A DNA stretch of 64,000 nt from Paenibacillus sp. RUD330 (GTDB lineage: Bacteria; Bacillota; Bacilli; Paenibacillales; Paenibacillaceae), in assembly GCF_002243345.2 (NCBI RefSeq), contig NZ_CP022655.2, positions 2,048,501-2,112,500 on the forward strand, read 5' to 3'. The notes under the pieces were generated by a model. It saw only the letters and a program-made list of their open reading frames with translations. It had not been told where the DNA came from and ran no database searches. This document shows, one piece after another, positions 25,601-33,039 of the stretch (position 1 is its first letter; each line of letters opens with the position of its first letter). The position numbers and the translations under genes are program-made.

Positions 25601-25767
25601 CCGGCGTGCTCCAGGCTGCCTGATTCGGCGCTCCATCCGCATATGCGGCGGAAAGCGGGATTCATCGCGCTCCAGGCGCCGTCCCGGACGGACAGAAACG
25701 CGATTCCATCCTTCGAATGGCGGAAAGCCATTTCCGCGAATTGAAGATCATTGTCGGGCAGTCTCAT
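22699..25767 (-). CDS. Cytoplasmic hybrid histidine kinase with five PAS-like segments and receiver domain
   Basis: The 1022-residue protein has no membrane segment. Five PAS/PAC-like segments follow one another (about 5-120, 130-240, 245-362, 372-488, 498-618; for example LYELIVENTRDLVSC and ILNAVSEGILGVD). Then come the dimerisation domain with SHELRTPMNGIMG (H about 644), an ATPase domain (NAVKFTDEG, VRDTGIGIP, GGTGLGLAI) and a C-terminal receiver (VDDNSVNRSLL, FMDLQMPVMDG). Such proteins sense internal redox, oxygen or ligands. No output regulator is adjacent, so it must signal to a distant partner. AAGGAGA lies 12 bases upstream of ATG 25767. It sits between the haem uptake and haem synthesis operons; whether a PAS domain binds haem is untested. 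Confidence 0.9.
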   Translation of the reverse strand: MRLPDNDLQFAEMAFRHSKDGIAFLSVRDGAWSAMNPAFRRICGWSAESGSLEHAGPGPAIGGGDDPGSLQRLLKAESPLRHGLTLLKADGAAIMVDCLLTLLEEDRHEVIMVQAFPDSLQEFPISLDEDLYELIVENTRDLVSCSTPDGTILYIAPSCKEILGYEVHEMIGRNRREFYHEREAREMANGDMFDVDRSFVRRTRHKDGRFIWMESYFKVLDLPDGRQRILTYARDVSAMKRYEEMLQTVFDMARIGAWQWDVISNQMSFSEETRAMYEGRLPLSAPASDAIIDALNIESDASEDIKQFLRLGAGNPGTSREWEYPVSLPDGSIRYVYSQCVPRVDESGRPYHYTGFVQDVTEQKLLEKRLQESEQQYKSLFENSPQAVYSMNLQGDYLTANANLEKLTGYSMEELIGSYWGPLVPEEYLDKTLHHFGLACQGAPQSYDLKIRHKEGHELEINTINIPIIVDGEVVGVYGLSQDITERKRHLEQIEKLGYQYTLILNAVSEGILGVDVDGASVFMNPAAAAMLGLSHTDIAGRSYLDMIEQTRADGTPYRSEHSPIHQAIRGGQPYRSQETVLWRRDGSSFLAECSVTPILDRGEHKGSVIVFRDITGEKEIIRAKESAEEADRAKSEFLAIMSHELRTPMNGIMGMADLLASTELDEEQIGYAQTIIESGDALLRILNEVLDFSKIEAGKMELDLEPFQIRETVADIAELFRASARAKGISLELGLPAELPSLVIGDSGRIRQVLANLIGNAVKFTDEGCVKVSASLQAFDHASCIVEFSVRDTGIGIPLDKQSLLFQSFSQLHPAINRKYGGTGLGLAICRKLVELMSGSIGVESVQDEGSVFSFVLRFALPRAEECELLHPEHSGASHPELPQASNSYPGIKALVVDDNSVNRSLLKTILSKMGCLADTAGNGAEALSILERQRYDIVFMDLQMPVMDGLEAASAIRRRLPLGRQPAIAAVTAFAQESDKRICADAGMDDFISKPVFAAEVARVLGRLAAGEIGSRSSDG

Positions 25768-25897
25768 CTAGTATGATTTCTCCTTGTCCTTGTCACGCTG
25801 GCGGCAGCCGCTTTGCAGATAGTATAATCCTTTTCCAATCAAGAAGGAATGCCTTTCGTTTGTCATAGGATTGTCATCTCCCCCCGCCGGGTAAAGG

Positions 25898-25926
25898 TTG
25901 TTAGCGTTTTTAAAAACGGGCATAAT
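25898..25926 (+). promoter_or_regulatory. Sigma-A-type promoter of the hem operon
   Basis: -35 TTGTTA (25898-25903) and -10 CATAAT (25921-25926) with a 17-base spacer, 43 bases before the hemE start codon. Confidence 0.6.
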
Positions 25927-25968
25927 GGAAAGCGAAGGGAAATTCATAGAAAGAAAAGGGGAGCGGAT

Positions 25969-27045
25969 ATGATGCAGAACGACTCCTTCCTCCGGGCGGC
26001 CCGCGGGGAAAGCACGGATCATGTGCCGGTATGGTACATGAGACAGGCAGGGCGGTACGATCCGGATTACCGCAAGATCAAGGAGAAGCACACGCTCCTG
26101 GAGATTTGCAGGCAGCCCGAGCTGGCAGCGGAAGTCACGATGATGCCGGTACATAAGCTTGGCGTCGACGCCGCCATTTTATATTCCGATATTATGAATC
26201 CCGTTGCGTCCATCGGGATCGATTTTGATATAGTCGCAGGCATCGGCCCGGTCATCCACAATCCGATCCGCAGCGCGGAGGACGTGCGCAGGCTGAAGCC
26301 GATCGACGTGGAGGGGGACCTGTCCCATGTCCTGGAGACGATCCGGATTCTTGACCGCGAGCTGAAGGTTCCGCTCATCACGTTCGCCGGCGCGCCGTTC
26401 ACGATCGCCAGCTACCTGATCGAGGGCAAGCCTTCCCGCAACTATCTGCGCACCAAGGCGCTCATGTACAGCGAGCCGGCCGTCTGGTTCGAGCTGATGG
26501 ACAAGCTGGGCGACATGGTGATCGCCTATCTGCGGGCGCATGCGGACAACGGAGGCAAGGCGTTCCAGCTGTTCGACAGCTGGGTCGGCTCGCTCGCCCC
26601 GCATGACTTCCGCGTCTTCGTCCTGCCGACGATCACCCGGATCTTCAGCGAGCTGTCCGATCTGCAGCAGCCGGGCATCTACTTCCCGGGAGTCAGCTCG
26701 GGCGAGCTGCTGCCGGAGCTGAAGGGCCTTCAGGCCGACGTGATCGGCCTCGACTGGAGGGTCGGCATCGCGGAAGGACGCCGCCGCCTCGGTCGCGGAT
26801 ATGCGGTTCAGGGCAACCTCGATCCGGTCGTGCTCACCGCTCCGATGGATGTCATCAAGGACCATGCCCGCAGCATCATCGACGAGGGCATCAAGGAGCC
26901 GGGCTACATTTTCAATCTCGGACACGGCCTGTTCCCCGAGGCGTCCCTCGACAAGCTGAAGCTGCTGACGGACTACATTCATGAATATTCGGCCGATGCC
27001 ATCGCTACCCGGAGAACGGCCGCAAAGGAGATGCCTCATGTCTGA
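25969..27045 (+). CDS. hemE: Uroporphyrinogen decarboxylase
   Basis: The 358-residue enzyme decarboxylates uroporphyrinogen III to coproporphyrinogen III in haem synthesis. The N-terminal signature PVWYMRQAGRYDPDYR, YSDIMNP, FAGAPFTIASYLIEG and the C-terminal IFNLGHGLFPEA are intact. ATG 25969 follows AAAAGGGGAGCGG. It is the first gene of a hemE-hemH-hemY operon and overlaps hemH by 8 bases. As in other Firmicutes, this leads into the coproporphyrin-dependent branch. Confidence 0.96.
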   Translation: MMQNDSFLRAARGESTDHVPVWYMRQAGRYDPDYRKIKEKHTLLEICRQPELAAEVTMMPVHKLGVDAAILYSDIMNPVASIGIDFDIVAGIGPVIHNPIRSAEDVRRLKPIDVEGDLSHVLETIRILDRELKVPLITFAGAPFTIASYLIEGKPSRNYLRTKALMYSEPAVWFELMDKLGDMVIAYLRAHADNGGKAFQLFDSWVGSLAPHDFRVFVLPTITRIFSELSDLQQPGIYFPGVSSGELLPELKGLQADVIGLDWRVGIAEGRRRLGRGYAVQGNLDPVVLTAPMDVIKDHARSIIDEGIKEPGYIFNLGHGLFPEASLDKLKLLTDYIHEYSADAIATRRTAAKEMPHV

Positions 27046-27976
27046 CAAAACGATCGGCGTCCTGGTCATGTCTTACGGCACGCCGGAGAGCCTGGACCAT
27101 GTGGAAGAATATTACACGCATATCCGCCGCGGCAGCGCCCCTTCGCCGGAGCAGCTCAAGGAGCTCAGCGACCGGTATGAGGCGATTGTCGGCGGCGTCT
27201 TTCCGCTGCGCGAGAACACGGACCGCCAGGTAGCCAGCCTGCAGGACAAGCTGGAGCAGGCCGCTCCCGGCCGCTACCGGTGTTATCAAGGGCTGAAGCA
27301 TGCCCGTCCGTACATCGAGGACGGAGTGGAGCGGATGGCGGCGGACGGAATCACGATGGCCGTCGGCATCGTCCTTGCTCCTCATTTCTCCACCATGAGC
27401 GTGGCGAGCTACAACAAGCGCGCGATGCAGAAGGCGGAGGAGCGCGGCATCTCGATGGTGTGCGTGGAGTCCTACCATCTTCATCCGAAGCTGATCGAGG
27501 CGCTGGCGGAGCGCGTGAGCGAAGGAATGAAGGCTGTCTCCGAAAAAGCGGGAGGCGCTTCGGTCAAGGTGCTCTTCAGCGCGCACAGCCTACCCGTCCG
27601 CATCCGCGAAGCCGGCGATCCTTACGAAGAGCAGCTGCTCGAAACTTCCCGCGCCGTAGCCGGCGCTTCCGGCGCGCAGAGCTGGGAGTTCACGTGGCAG
27701 AGCGCCGGCCGCACGAAGGAGCCGTGGCTCGGACCGGATATTCTGGAGACGATGACCCGGCTGGCCGTCGAAGGAGAGCAGGCGCTGCTGGCGGCTCCGA
27801 TCGGTTTCGTATCCGACCATCTGGAGGTGCTCTACGATCTCGACATCGAGGCGATGGCCGAAGCGGACAAGCTGGACATTGCCTTCGGCCGGATCCGGAT
27901 GCTGAATTCCGATCCTCTCTATATGGAGGTTCTAGCCGACACCGTCGCGCAAGCGGCGCAAGGACTCGGGGAATGA
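27038..27976 (+). CDS. hemH: Coproporphyrin ferrochelatase
   Basis: The 312-residue enzyme inserts Fe2+ into coproporphyrin III in the Gram-positive pathway (CpfC). Visible landmarks are GVLVMSYGTPESL at the start, YNKRAMQKAE, LFSAHSLPVRI with the catalytic His, FTWQSAGRTKEPWLGP, and PIGFVSDHLEVLYDLD with the conserved acidic metal-site residues. Start ATG 27038 lies inside the last codons of hemE with AAAGGAG before it. It overlaps hemY by 4 bases. Confidence 0.95.
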   Translation: MSDKTIGVLVMSYGTPESLDHVEEYYTHIRRGSAPSPEQLKELSDRYEAIVGGVFPLRENTDRQVASLQDKLEQAAPGRYRCYQGLKHARPYIEDGVERMAADGITMAVGIVLAPHFSTMSVASYNKRAMQKAEERGISMVCVESYHLHPKLIEALAERVSEGMKAVSEKAGGASVKVLFSAHSLPVRIREAGDPYEEQLLETSRAVAGASGAQSWEFTWQSAGRTKEPWLGPDILETMTRLAVEGEQALLAAPIGFVSDHLEVLYDLDIEAMAEADKLDIAFGRIRMLNSDPLYMEVLADTVAQAAQGLGE

Positions 27977-29424
27977 ACGGCGGTACGAGGGCTCTGCGGA
28001 TCGTTGTGGTCGGCGGAGGCTTGACGGGTCTCAGCGCGGCCCATTATATCCGCAAGGGGCTCGAGGAACGGAATCTGGAGGGCGAGCTCGTGCTCGTCGA
28101 GGCTGGAGAACGGCTTGGAGGCCGCATCGAGACGCTTCGCAAGGATGGATTCACCATTGAAAAAGGACCGGATTCGTTCCTTGCCCGCAAGCTGCCGATT
28201 CTGGAGCTGACGAGAGAGCTCGGTCTTCTTGACGAGCTTGTCCGCACCAATCCGCAGGCGGCCAAGACGTACATCTATCAAGGCGGGCAGCTGCATCCGA
28301 TGCCGCCCAAGCTGGTGCTTGGTGTGCCGGCGGACATGGCCGCATTCCTGAAGACGGAGCTGCTCGGCACGGATTCCAAATTCCGGGCCTCCTGCGATCT
28401 GCTGCTTGCGCCGCGCCCGGACGACGGGGAGGACGAATCCGTCGGCGCTTTCCTGGAGCGCCGCATGGGTCCGGACATCGTGGACCGGATCAGCGAGCCG
28501 CTGCTTGCCGGCATCTACGCAGGCGACCTGTACAATCTCAGCCTCGCAGCGACCTTTCCCCAGTTCCGCCGGGCAGAGCTCGAGCATGGCAGCCTGATCC
28601 GAGGCTCGCGGGCAGGCAGCCGCGGCGCGGCTCCTCCGGCTCCGCCCGATTATTTGCCCGAATCCGTCAAAGGCAGCGTCTTCATGACGTACCGGCACGG
28701 TCTTCGGACACTGGTCGAAGGGCTGGAGCGGTCGCTGGAAGGCGAGCGTATCCGGATGGGCACGACGGTTTCTTCCATCCGCGAGTCCGGAGGGGGAGGC
28801 CGCCGCTACGAGCTTGAGCTCGGCAGCGGAGAGACGCTTGAGGCGGATGCGGTCATCGTGACCGCTCCAGGTCAGGCGGCGGCTTCGATGCTGGAGCCGC
28901 TCGCGGACATGTCCGAGCTGCGGGAGGTCAAGTATGTATCCGTCGCCAATGTCGTCATGGCCTTCACGCGCCGGGATGTGGAGGGTATGGAATTCGACGG
29001 CTCCGGCTTCCTGGTGCCGCGCTCGGAGGGCCGCACGATCACGGCCTGCACGTGGACCTCTTCCAAATGGCTGCACAGCAGTCCTTCGGATCATGTCCTC
29101 CTCCGCTGTTATGTGGGAAGGGCGGGCGCCGAGGAGGCGGTGGAGCTGTCCGACGAGGAGCTGACGGCAGCGGTTCTCCGCGACGTGAAGGATACGATGG
29201 GCATCGAAGTCCGCCCGCTGTTCACCGAGATCACGAGACTGCGCCGTTCGATGCCGCAGTACCCGGTCGGCCATGTCGCCGCCATGGGCCGGCTGCGGTC
29301 AAGAATGGCGGAGCAGTCTCCCGGCGTCTATGCGACGGGAGCGGCGTTCGACGGCGTCGGACTGCCGGATTGCATCCGGCAAGGGCGCGAGGCGGCGCAG
29401 CATGTTTTGGGACGGTTCCAATAA
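27973..29424 (+). CDS. hemY: Coproporphyrinogen III oxidase / protoporphyrinogen oxidase, HemY type
   Basis: The 483-residue FAD enzyme oxidises coproporphyrinogen III to coproporphyrin III in Firmicutes (CgoX). It has the dinucleotide loop VVVGGGLTGLSAAHYI, the second FAD motif GGRIETL, KGPDSFLARK, the central FMTYRHGLRTLVEGLE, and a C-terminal VYATGAAFDGVGLPDCI. A Gly/Ser/Ala-rich insert near residues 215-228 is slightly longer than usual. ATG 27973 overlaps the hemH stop (ATGA). It is the last gene of the operon. Confidence 0.93.
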   Translation: MNGGTRALRIVVVGGGLTGLSAAHYIRKGLEERNLEGELVLVEAGERLGGRIETLRKDGFTIEKGPDSFLARKLPILELTRELGLLDELVRTNPQAAKTYIYQGGQLHPMPPKLVLGVPADMAAFLKTELLGTDSKFRASCDLLLAPRPDDGEDESVGAFLERRMGPDIVDRISEPLLAGIYAGDLYNLSLAATFPQFRRAELEHGSLIRGSRAGSRGAAPPAPPDYLPESVKGSVFMTYRHGLRTLVEGLERSLEGERIRMGTTVSSIRESGGGGRRYELELGSGETLEADAVIVTAPGQAAASMLEPLADMSELREVKYVSVANVVMAFTRRDVEGMEFDGSGFLVPRSEGRTITACTWTSSKWLHSSPSDHVLLRCYVGRAGAEEAVELSDEELTAAVLRDVKDTMGIEVRPLFTEITRLRRSMPQYPVGHVAAMGRLRSRMAEQSPGVYATGAAFDGVGLPDCIRQGREAAQHVLGRFQ

Positions 29425-29459
29425 TGGGACGGCTCCTTTTCGCTATGAAGCGGAGAACT

Positions 29460-29468
29460 TGGTATAAT
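29460..29468 (+). promoter_or_regulatory. Extended -10 element before the CapA-like gene
   Basis: TGGTATAAT matches the extended -10 consensus TGnTATAAT; no good -35 is seen. It lies 70 bases before the TTG start at 29538. Confidence 0.5.
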
Positions 29469-29537
29469 GGCATGGTATTTGCATCGCGGCCATCCTAATC
29501 CAAGCTACTTCATCATACCGAGAGGAGCTGTCTTTTT

Positions 29538-30911
29538 TTGTTCGTATCCCGTTCCAACTCCAGGCAGCATCACCGTCGCCAGCGCAAGCGCCGGCTCCGC
29601 CGGCTCGTCATCGTCAACTTCATTCTTCTTGCCGCCGCGGCCTTGCTTGTCGGCGGATTTCTATGGAGCCGGACGGATCCTTCCGCCAGCGGAGGCGGCA
29701 GCTCGGCTTCGTCCGGGGGCTCCGGCAGCGAGGGGACGAGTCCGGCTCCGGCTGTTTCATCCGATCCTTCATCCGCGCCCAGTCCGAGCCCGCCGCCTTC
29801 CGCCAGTCCGGAGCAGCCATCGCCGACGCCGGAGCCCAGCGGGGAGCCGGCACCGTCGCTGAGTCCGACGCCGGAGCCGACCGTCTCGGCGACTCCACAA
29901 GCGACGCTGCCGCCGGCCGATTCCACGAGCCCGGGCAGCGGCTGGAGCGGCGATATGCCGAAGGATGCGGGAGCTGTCCGCCTTGCTTTTACGGGCGATA
30001 TCCTGCTGGCGTCCAAAGTGGCGGATCAGATGGAGGCGAACGGCCTTGACTATCCGTTCACAGGCGCTGCTTCCTATCTGTCCAAGCCCGACCTTACCGC
30101 CGGCAATCTGGAGACGCCGATCACGCTGCGGGGCAAGCCGGCAGAGGACAAGCAATATGTGTTCAAAGGCAAGCCCGGCTATTTGAAGCCGCTCAAGGAA
30201 GCCGGCTTCGACGTCGTCACCGTCGCCAACAACCATACGCTCGACCAGGGCACGGAAGGTCTTCTGGACACGATGAAGCACCTCGACGAAGTCAAGCTTC
30301 CCCATGTGGGGGGCGGCCGCAACGACAAGGAGGCCTTCGCTCCCGTCATTCTCTCCAGCAAAGGCGTCAAGATCGCCTACATAGGCGTCAGCCGCGTGCT
30401 TCCTGTGACGGACTGGATGGCAGGTCCGAATCGGATCGGAGTCGCGGAAGCCTACAATTCGGCGAGAGCCGTCGAGGCGATCAAATCCGCCAAGCAGAAG
30501 ACGGATCTCGTCGTCGTCATGGTCCACTGGGGCACCGAGCGTTCCGATCAGCCGAACGCGCAGCAGAAAAGTCTCGCGAGGGATCTTGTCGATGCCGGAG
30601 CCGATCTCGTCATCGGCGCGCATCCTCATGTGCTGCAAGGCTTCGAGCTGTACAAGGGCAAGTGGATCGCCTACAGCCTGGGCAATTTCATCTTCACCTC
30701 CAATTCCAACTCCAAGACGAGCGAGACAGGCGTGCTGGACGCCGTCTGCTCCAAGGAAGGCAACTGCGGCCTGCAGTTCCATCCGATGAAAATAACGCTG
30801 TCCCGGCCTGCTCCCATGGAAGGAGAGGAAGCCGCGGCGCTGCTGAAGCGACTCGACAGCATCAGCTCTGCGGCTGCAGTCGGATCGGACGGCAAGGTGA
30901 AGGCGCGTTGA
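29538..30911 (+). CDS. CapA-like (PGA_cap) metallophosphatase-fold surface protein
   Basis: The 457-residue protein starts at TTG 29538, set by AGAGGAGCTG. An Arg-rich N-terminus is followed by one membrane helix (about 22-43), then a 100-residue Ser/Pro-rich stretch that would span the wall. The CapA-type domain (about 145-440) shows LAFTGDILLA, GNLETPIT, VANNHTLDQG, VVMVHWGTE, GAHPHVLQGFE and SLGNFIF, the metal-binding pattern of the family. CapA acts in poly-gamma-glutamate capsule export, but no capBCE genes are nearby, so the role here is open. It overlaps the GDPD gene by 4 bases. Confidence 0.88.
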   Translation: MFVSRSNSRQHHRRQRKRRLRRLVIVNFILLAAAALLVGGFLWSRTDPSASGGGSSASSGGSGSEGTSPAPAVSSDPSSAPSPSPPPSASPEQPSPTPEPSGEPAPSLSPTPEPTVSATPQATLPPADSTSPGSGWSGDMPKDAGAVRLAFTGDILLASKVADQMEANGLDYPFTGAASYLSKPDLTAGNLETPITLRGKPAEDKQYVFKGKPGYLKPLKEAGFDVVTVANNHTLDQGTEGLLDTMKHLDEVKLPHVGGGRNDKEAFAPVILSSKGVKIAYIGVSRVLPVTDWMAGPNRIGVAEAYNSARAVEAIKSAKQKTDLVVVMVHWGTERSDQPNAQQKSLARDLVDAGADLVIGAHPHVLQGFELYKGKWIAYSLGNFIFTSNSNSKTSETGVLDAVCSKEGNCGLQFHPMKITLSRPAPMEGEEAAALLKRLDSISSAAAVGSDGKVKAR

Positions 30912-31684
30912 GGAATCCATGCGTTGCCCACCGCGGCTGGTCAGGCGCGGCTCCGGAGAATACGCTGGCGGCGGTTCGGCTGGCCGCGGATGCGGACGAT
31001 GTCGAATGGGCCGAGATCGACGTGCAGCTGTCCAGCGACGGCATTCCCGTTCTGATGCATGACAAGCGCCTGAACCGCACGACGAACGGCGGGAGGACGG
31101 AGGCTGCCCGCGTTGCTGCCGCCAAGCTTCGGTCCCTGGATGCCGGAAGCTGGTTTTCCCCGGCCTTCAAGCAGGAAGGCGTGCCGCTGCTGGAGGAAGT
31201 CCTGAGGGAAACAGGGGACAGGCTGAAGTTCAACATCGAGCTGAAGCGCCATGACCGGGGGGACGGCTTGCTGGAGGAGCGGGTGGCCGAGGCGGTGGAG
31301 CGGAGCGGAATGCGGGAGCGCAGCGTGCTGACCTCGTTCAGCAGGGAGTCGCTCAGGCATTTGAGGTCGCTTGATACGGGCATCAAGACCGGCCTGATCA
31401 GCGACAGCTGGAGCGCTTCCCTGCCGGCCGAGCTGTCGGCGCTGGGCTGCAGCCTGCTGTCGGCCGATCATTCCGCGATGAACCGCGAGCGGATCCGCCT
31501 CCTCAAGGCGGCCGGCATCCGGACGATGGTCTGGACGCTGAACGACTTTCGCCTTATCCGGCGTTATGCGCTCATGGACCCTTCGGTATTGATCTGCACG
31601 AATTACCCTGACCGCTGGCGGGAAGCGCTGCGCAGCCTGCCGCAGCCGCTGGAGCTGCCGGGGCGGGAAGCGTGGCCGGGATGA
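30908..31684 (+). CDS. Glycerophosphodiester phosphodiesterase
   Basis: The 258-residue cytoplasmic TIM-barrel enzyme hydrolyses glycerophosphodiesters to glycerol-3-phosphate and an alcohol. Conserved elements are VAHRGWSGAAPENTLAA, EIDVQLSSDGIPVLMHD with the metal-binding E and D, KFNIELKR and the late VWTLND. TTG 30908 overlaps the upstream stop (TTGA) and has AAGGTGAAGG before it. No signal peptide, so it likely acts on internal lipid breakdown products. It is co-transcribed with the CapA-like gene and probably with DUF92. Confidence 0.88.
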   Translation: MRNPCVAHRGWSGAAPENTLAAVRLAADADDVEWAEIDVQLSSDGIPVLMHDKRLNRTTNGGRTEAARVAAAKLRSLDAGSWFSPAFKQEGVPLLEEVLRETGDRLKFNIELKRHDRGDGLLEERVAEAVERSGMRERSVLTSFSRESLRHLRSLDTGIKTGLISDSWSASLPAELSALGCSLLSADHSAMNRERIRLLKAAGIRTMVWTLNDFRLIRRYALMDPSVLICTNYPDRWREALRSLPQPLELPGREAWPG

Positions 31685-31709
31685 GCAGACGAGGAAACGG
31701 GGCGGAACG

Positions 31710-32582
31710 ATGACGGAGAACGAGCTATGGACGCTGCTTGGATCGGAGCCGCTGCTGCGGCTGGCGATCGGAGCGGCAGGCAGCCTCGCCATTGCCGGAA
31801 CAGCTTATCGGCTGCGGGCATTGTCGGGATCCGGGACGGCAGCGGCCGCTTTCATGGGCACCGGCTACGTCTTTTACGGGGGGCCTATCTGGTTTGGCTT
31901 GCTGATCGCTTTTTTCGTCTCTTCGACCTACTGGTCGAAATGGAAGAAGAAGCATGCCGCCAAGTCCGGAGCGGAAACAAACTACGCCAAGGGCAGCAGG
32001 CGGGATGCCGGCCAAGTATCCGCCAATGGAGGCGCGGGTCTCTTCCTCTGCGCGATTTACGGCTTCTGGCCGGAGCCGTGGCTGCTGTATGCCTTTGTCG
32101 GCGTGATGGCCAGCGTCAATGCCGACACCTGGGCGACGGAGATCGGCGCGCTCAGCCGCCGGGCTCCGGTGTCGGTGCGCACGCTGCGCCGGGTGGCCCC
32201 CGGCACGAGCGGCGGCGTCACGCCGCTCGGCAGCCTGGCGGCGCTCGCCGGCGGCGCCTTCATCGGCGCCTGCGCCATGCTGCTGGCGCAGGCGCCCACG
32301 AGCTGGAGCGCCGCGGCCGTGCCGGCGCCTCCCGCATTGGCGCTGCTGCTCGCCGGCGCCGCTGCGGGCCTGGCCGGCGCGTTCGCCGATTCATGGCTCG
32401 GCGCGACCGTGCAGGCCATGTACCGCTGCCGGGTCTGCGGCTGCGAGACGGAGCGCGCCGTCCATTGCGGCGCCGCTTCCGAGCGCATCCGCGGCTTTGG
32501 CTGGATGACGAACGACGCGGTCAACCTGCTGTCTTCGCTGCTGGCCGGGGCGCTGGCTGCCTTGCTCGGACAGCTGCTCTAG
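31710..32582 (+). CDS. DUF92 (TMEM19-like) integral membrane protein
   Basis: The 290-residue protein has about six to seven hydrophobic helices and the DUF92 signatures: LSGSGTAAAAFMG at the start, RDAGQVSANGG, SVNADTWATEIGAL, GTSGGVTPLGSLAAL, and ADSWLGATVQ followed by a short Cys-containing loop (CRVCGCETERAVHCG) and MTNDAVNLLSS. Plant relatives phosphorylate phytyl phosphate; bacterial function is not settled. The Cys loop between two helices might bind a metal. It is the last gene of the CapA-GDPD unit, followed by a strong terminator. Confidence 0.88.
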   Translation: MTENELWTLLGSEPLLRLAIGAAGSLAIAGTAYRLRALSGSGTAAAAFMGTGYVFYGGPIWFGLLIAFFVSSTYWSKWKKKHAAKSGAETNYAKGSRRDAGQVSANGGAGLFLCAIYGFWPEPWLLYAFVGVMASVNADTWATEIGALSRRAPVSVRTLRRVAPGTSGGVTPLGSLAALAGGAFIGACAMLLAQAPTSWSAAAVPAPPALALLLAGAAAGLAGAFADSWLGATVQAMYRCRVCGCETERAVHCGAASERIRGFGWMTNDAVNLLSSLLAGALAALLGQLL

Positions 32583-32622
32583 CCTCGAAGCCGGAGAAAT
32601 GGCGGGAGGATTTTTTCAATCC

Positions 32623-32666
32623 AAAGAAGAGCCGAATGAAAGCATGCTTTCATTCGGCTCTTCTTT
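32623..32666. terminator. Perfect palindromic terminator after DUF92
   Basis: A 44-base fully self-complementary palindrome centred on CATG with an A-run before and TTT after it; bidirectional. Confidence 0.85.
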
Positions 32667-32690
32667 GTCTCAGCCTCCTTGGGCTGGCCG

Positions 32691-32873
32691 TTAATAAGGT
32701 GGATCCAAACGATTTTTGTTTAATGGCATAGCATGATCCTTGCGCACAACCGCTTTTTCAGGCATAGTCTCTACAGCCTTCCCATCCTTTTCTTCATGGG
32801 CTTCGGTGCAGGGGGGGAGATGTTGGTTCATGCTCGGGCGTGCTCCTCCGAAAAGGGAGCATCCGCTCAGCAT
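32691..32873 (-). pseudogene. Possible remnant of a small lipoprotein gene
   Basis: The frame reads MLSGCSLFGGARPSMNQ then a charged, Pro-rich 40-residue tail. LSGC is a good lipobox, but the residues before it are far too few for a signal peptide, and the longer frame upstream is charged and Cys-rich instead of hydrophobic. This looks like a truncated or frameshifted lipoprotein gene, or chance. Confidence 0.25.
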
Positions 32874-32979
32874 GAAAACAAGTGAATCCGGGATGGGGCA
32901 ATGAAGGCTGAGTTGATAGATCGTGCTCGTCCTATCCTTTTCCCGGCAACAACGGTCCTGACCATTGCTATTCCCCATG

Positions 32980-33028
32980 AAAAAAGGGTCCGTTCAAGCA
33001 GCTTGAGCTGCCTGTACGGACGCTTTTT
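32980..33028 (-). terminator. Terminator of the oligoendopeptidase F gene
   Basis: Arms GGTCCGT and ACGGAC with an inner GCAGCTTGAGCTGC stem; the A-run at 32980-32985 gives the U-tract on the minus strand. Confidence 0.75.
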
Positions 33029-33039
33029 GGAAGGAAAGC

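Larger units (their letters stand above)
32667..33039. other. Lower-GC intergenic region with one possible gene remnant
   Basis: This 370-base stretch is less GC-rich than its neighbours. It holds a possible leftward lipoprotein remnant (32691-32873) and the oligoendopeptidase terminator at its right end. Nothing else is recognised. Confidence 0.4.
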
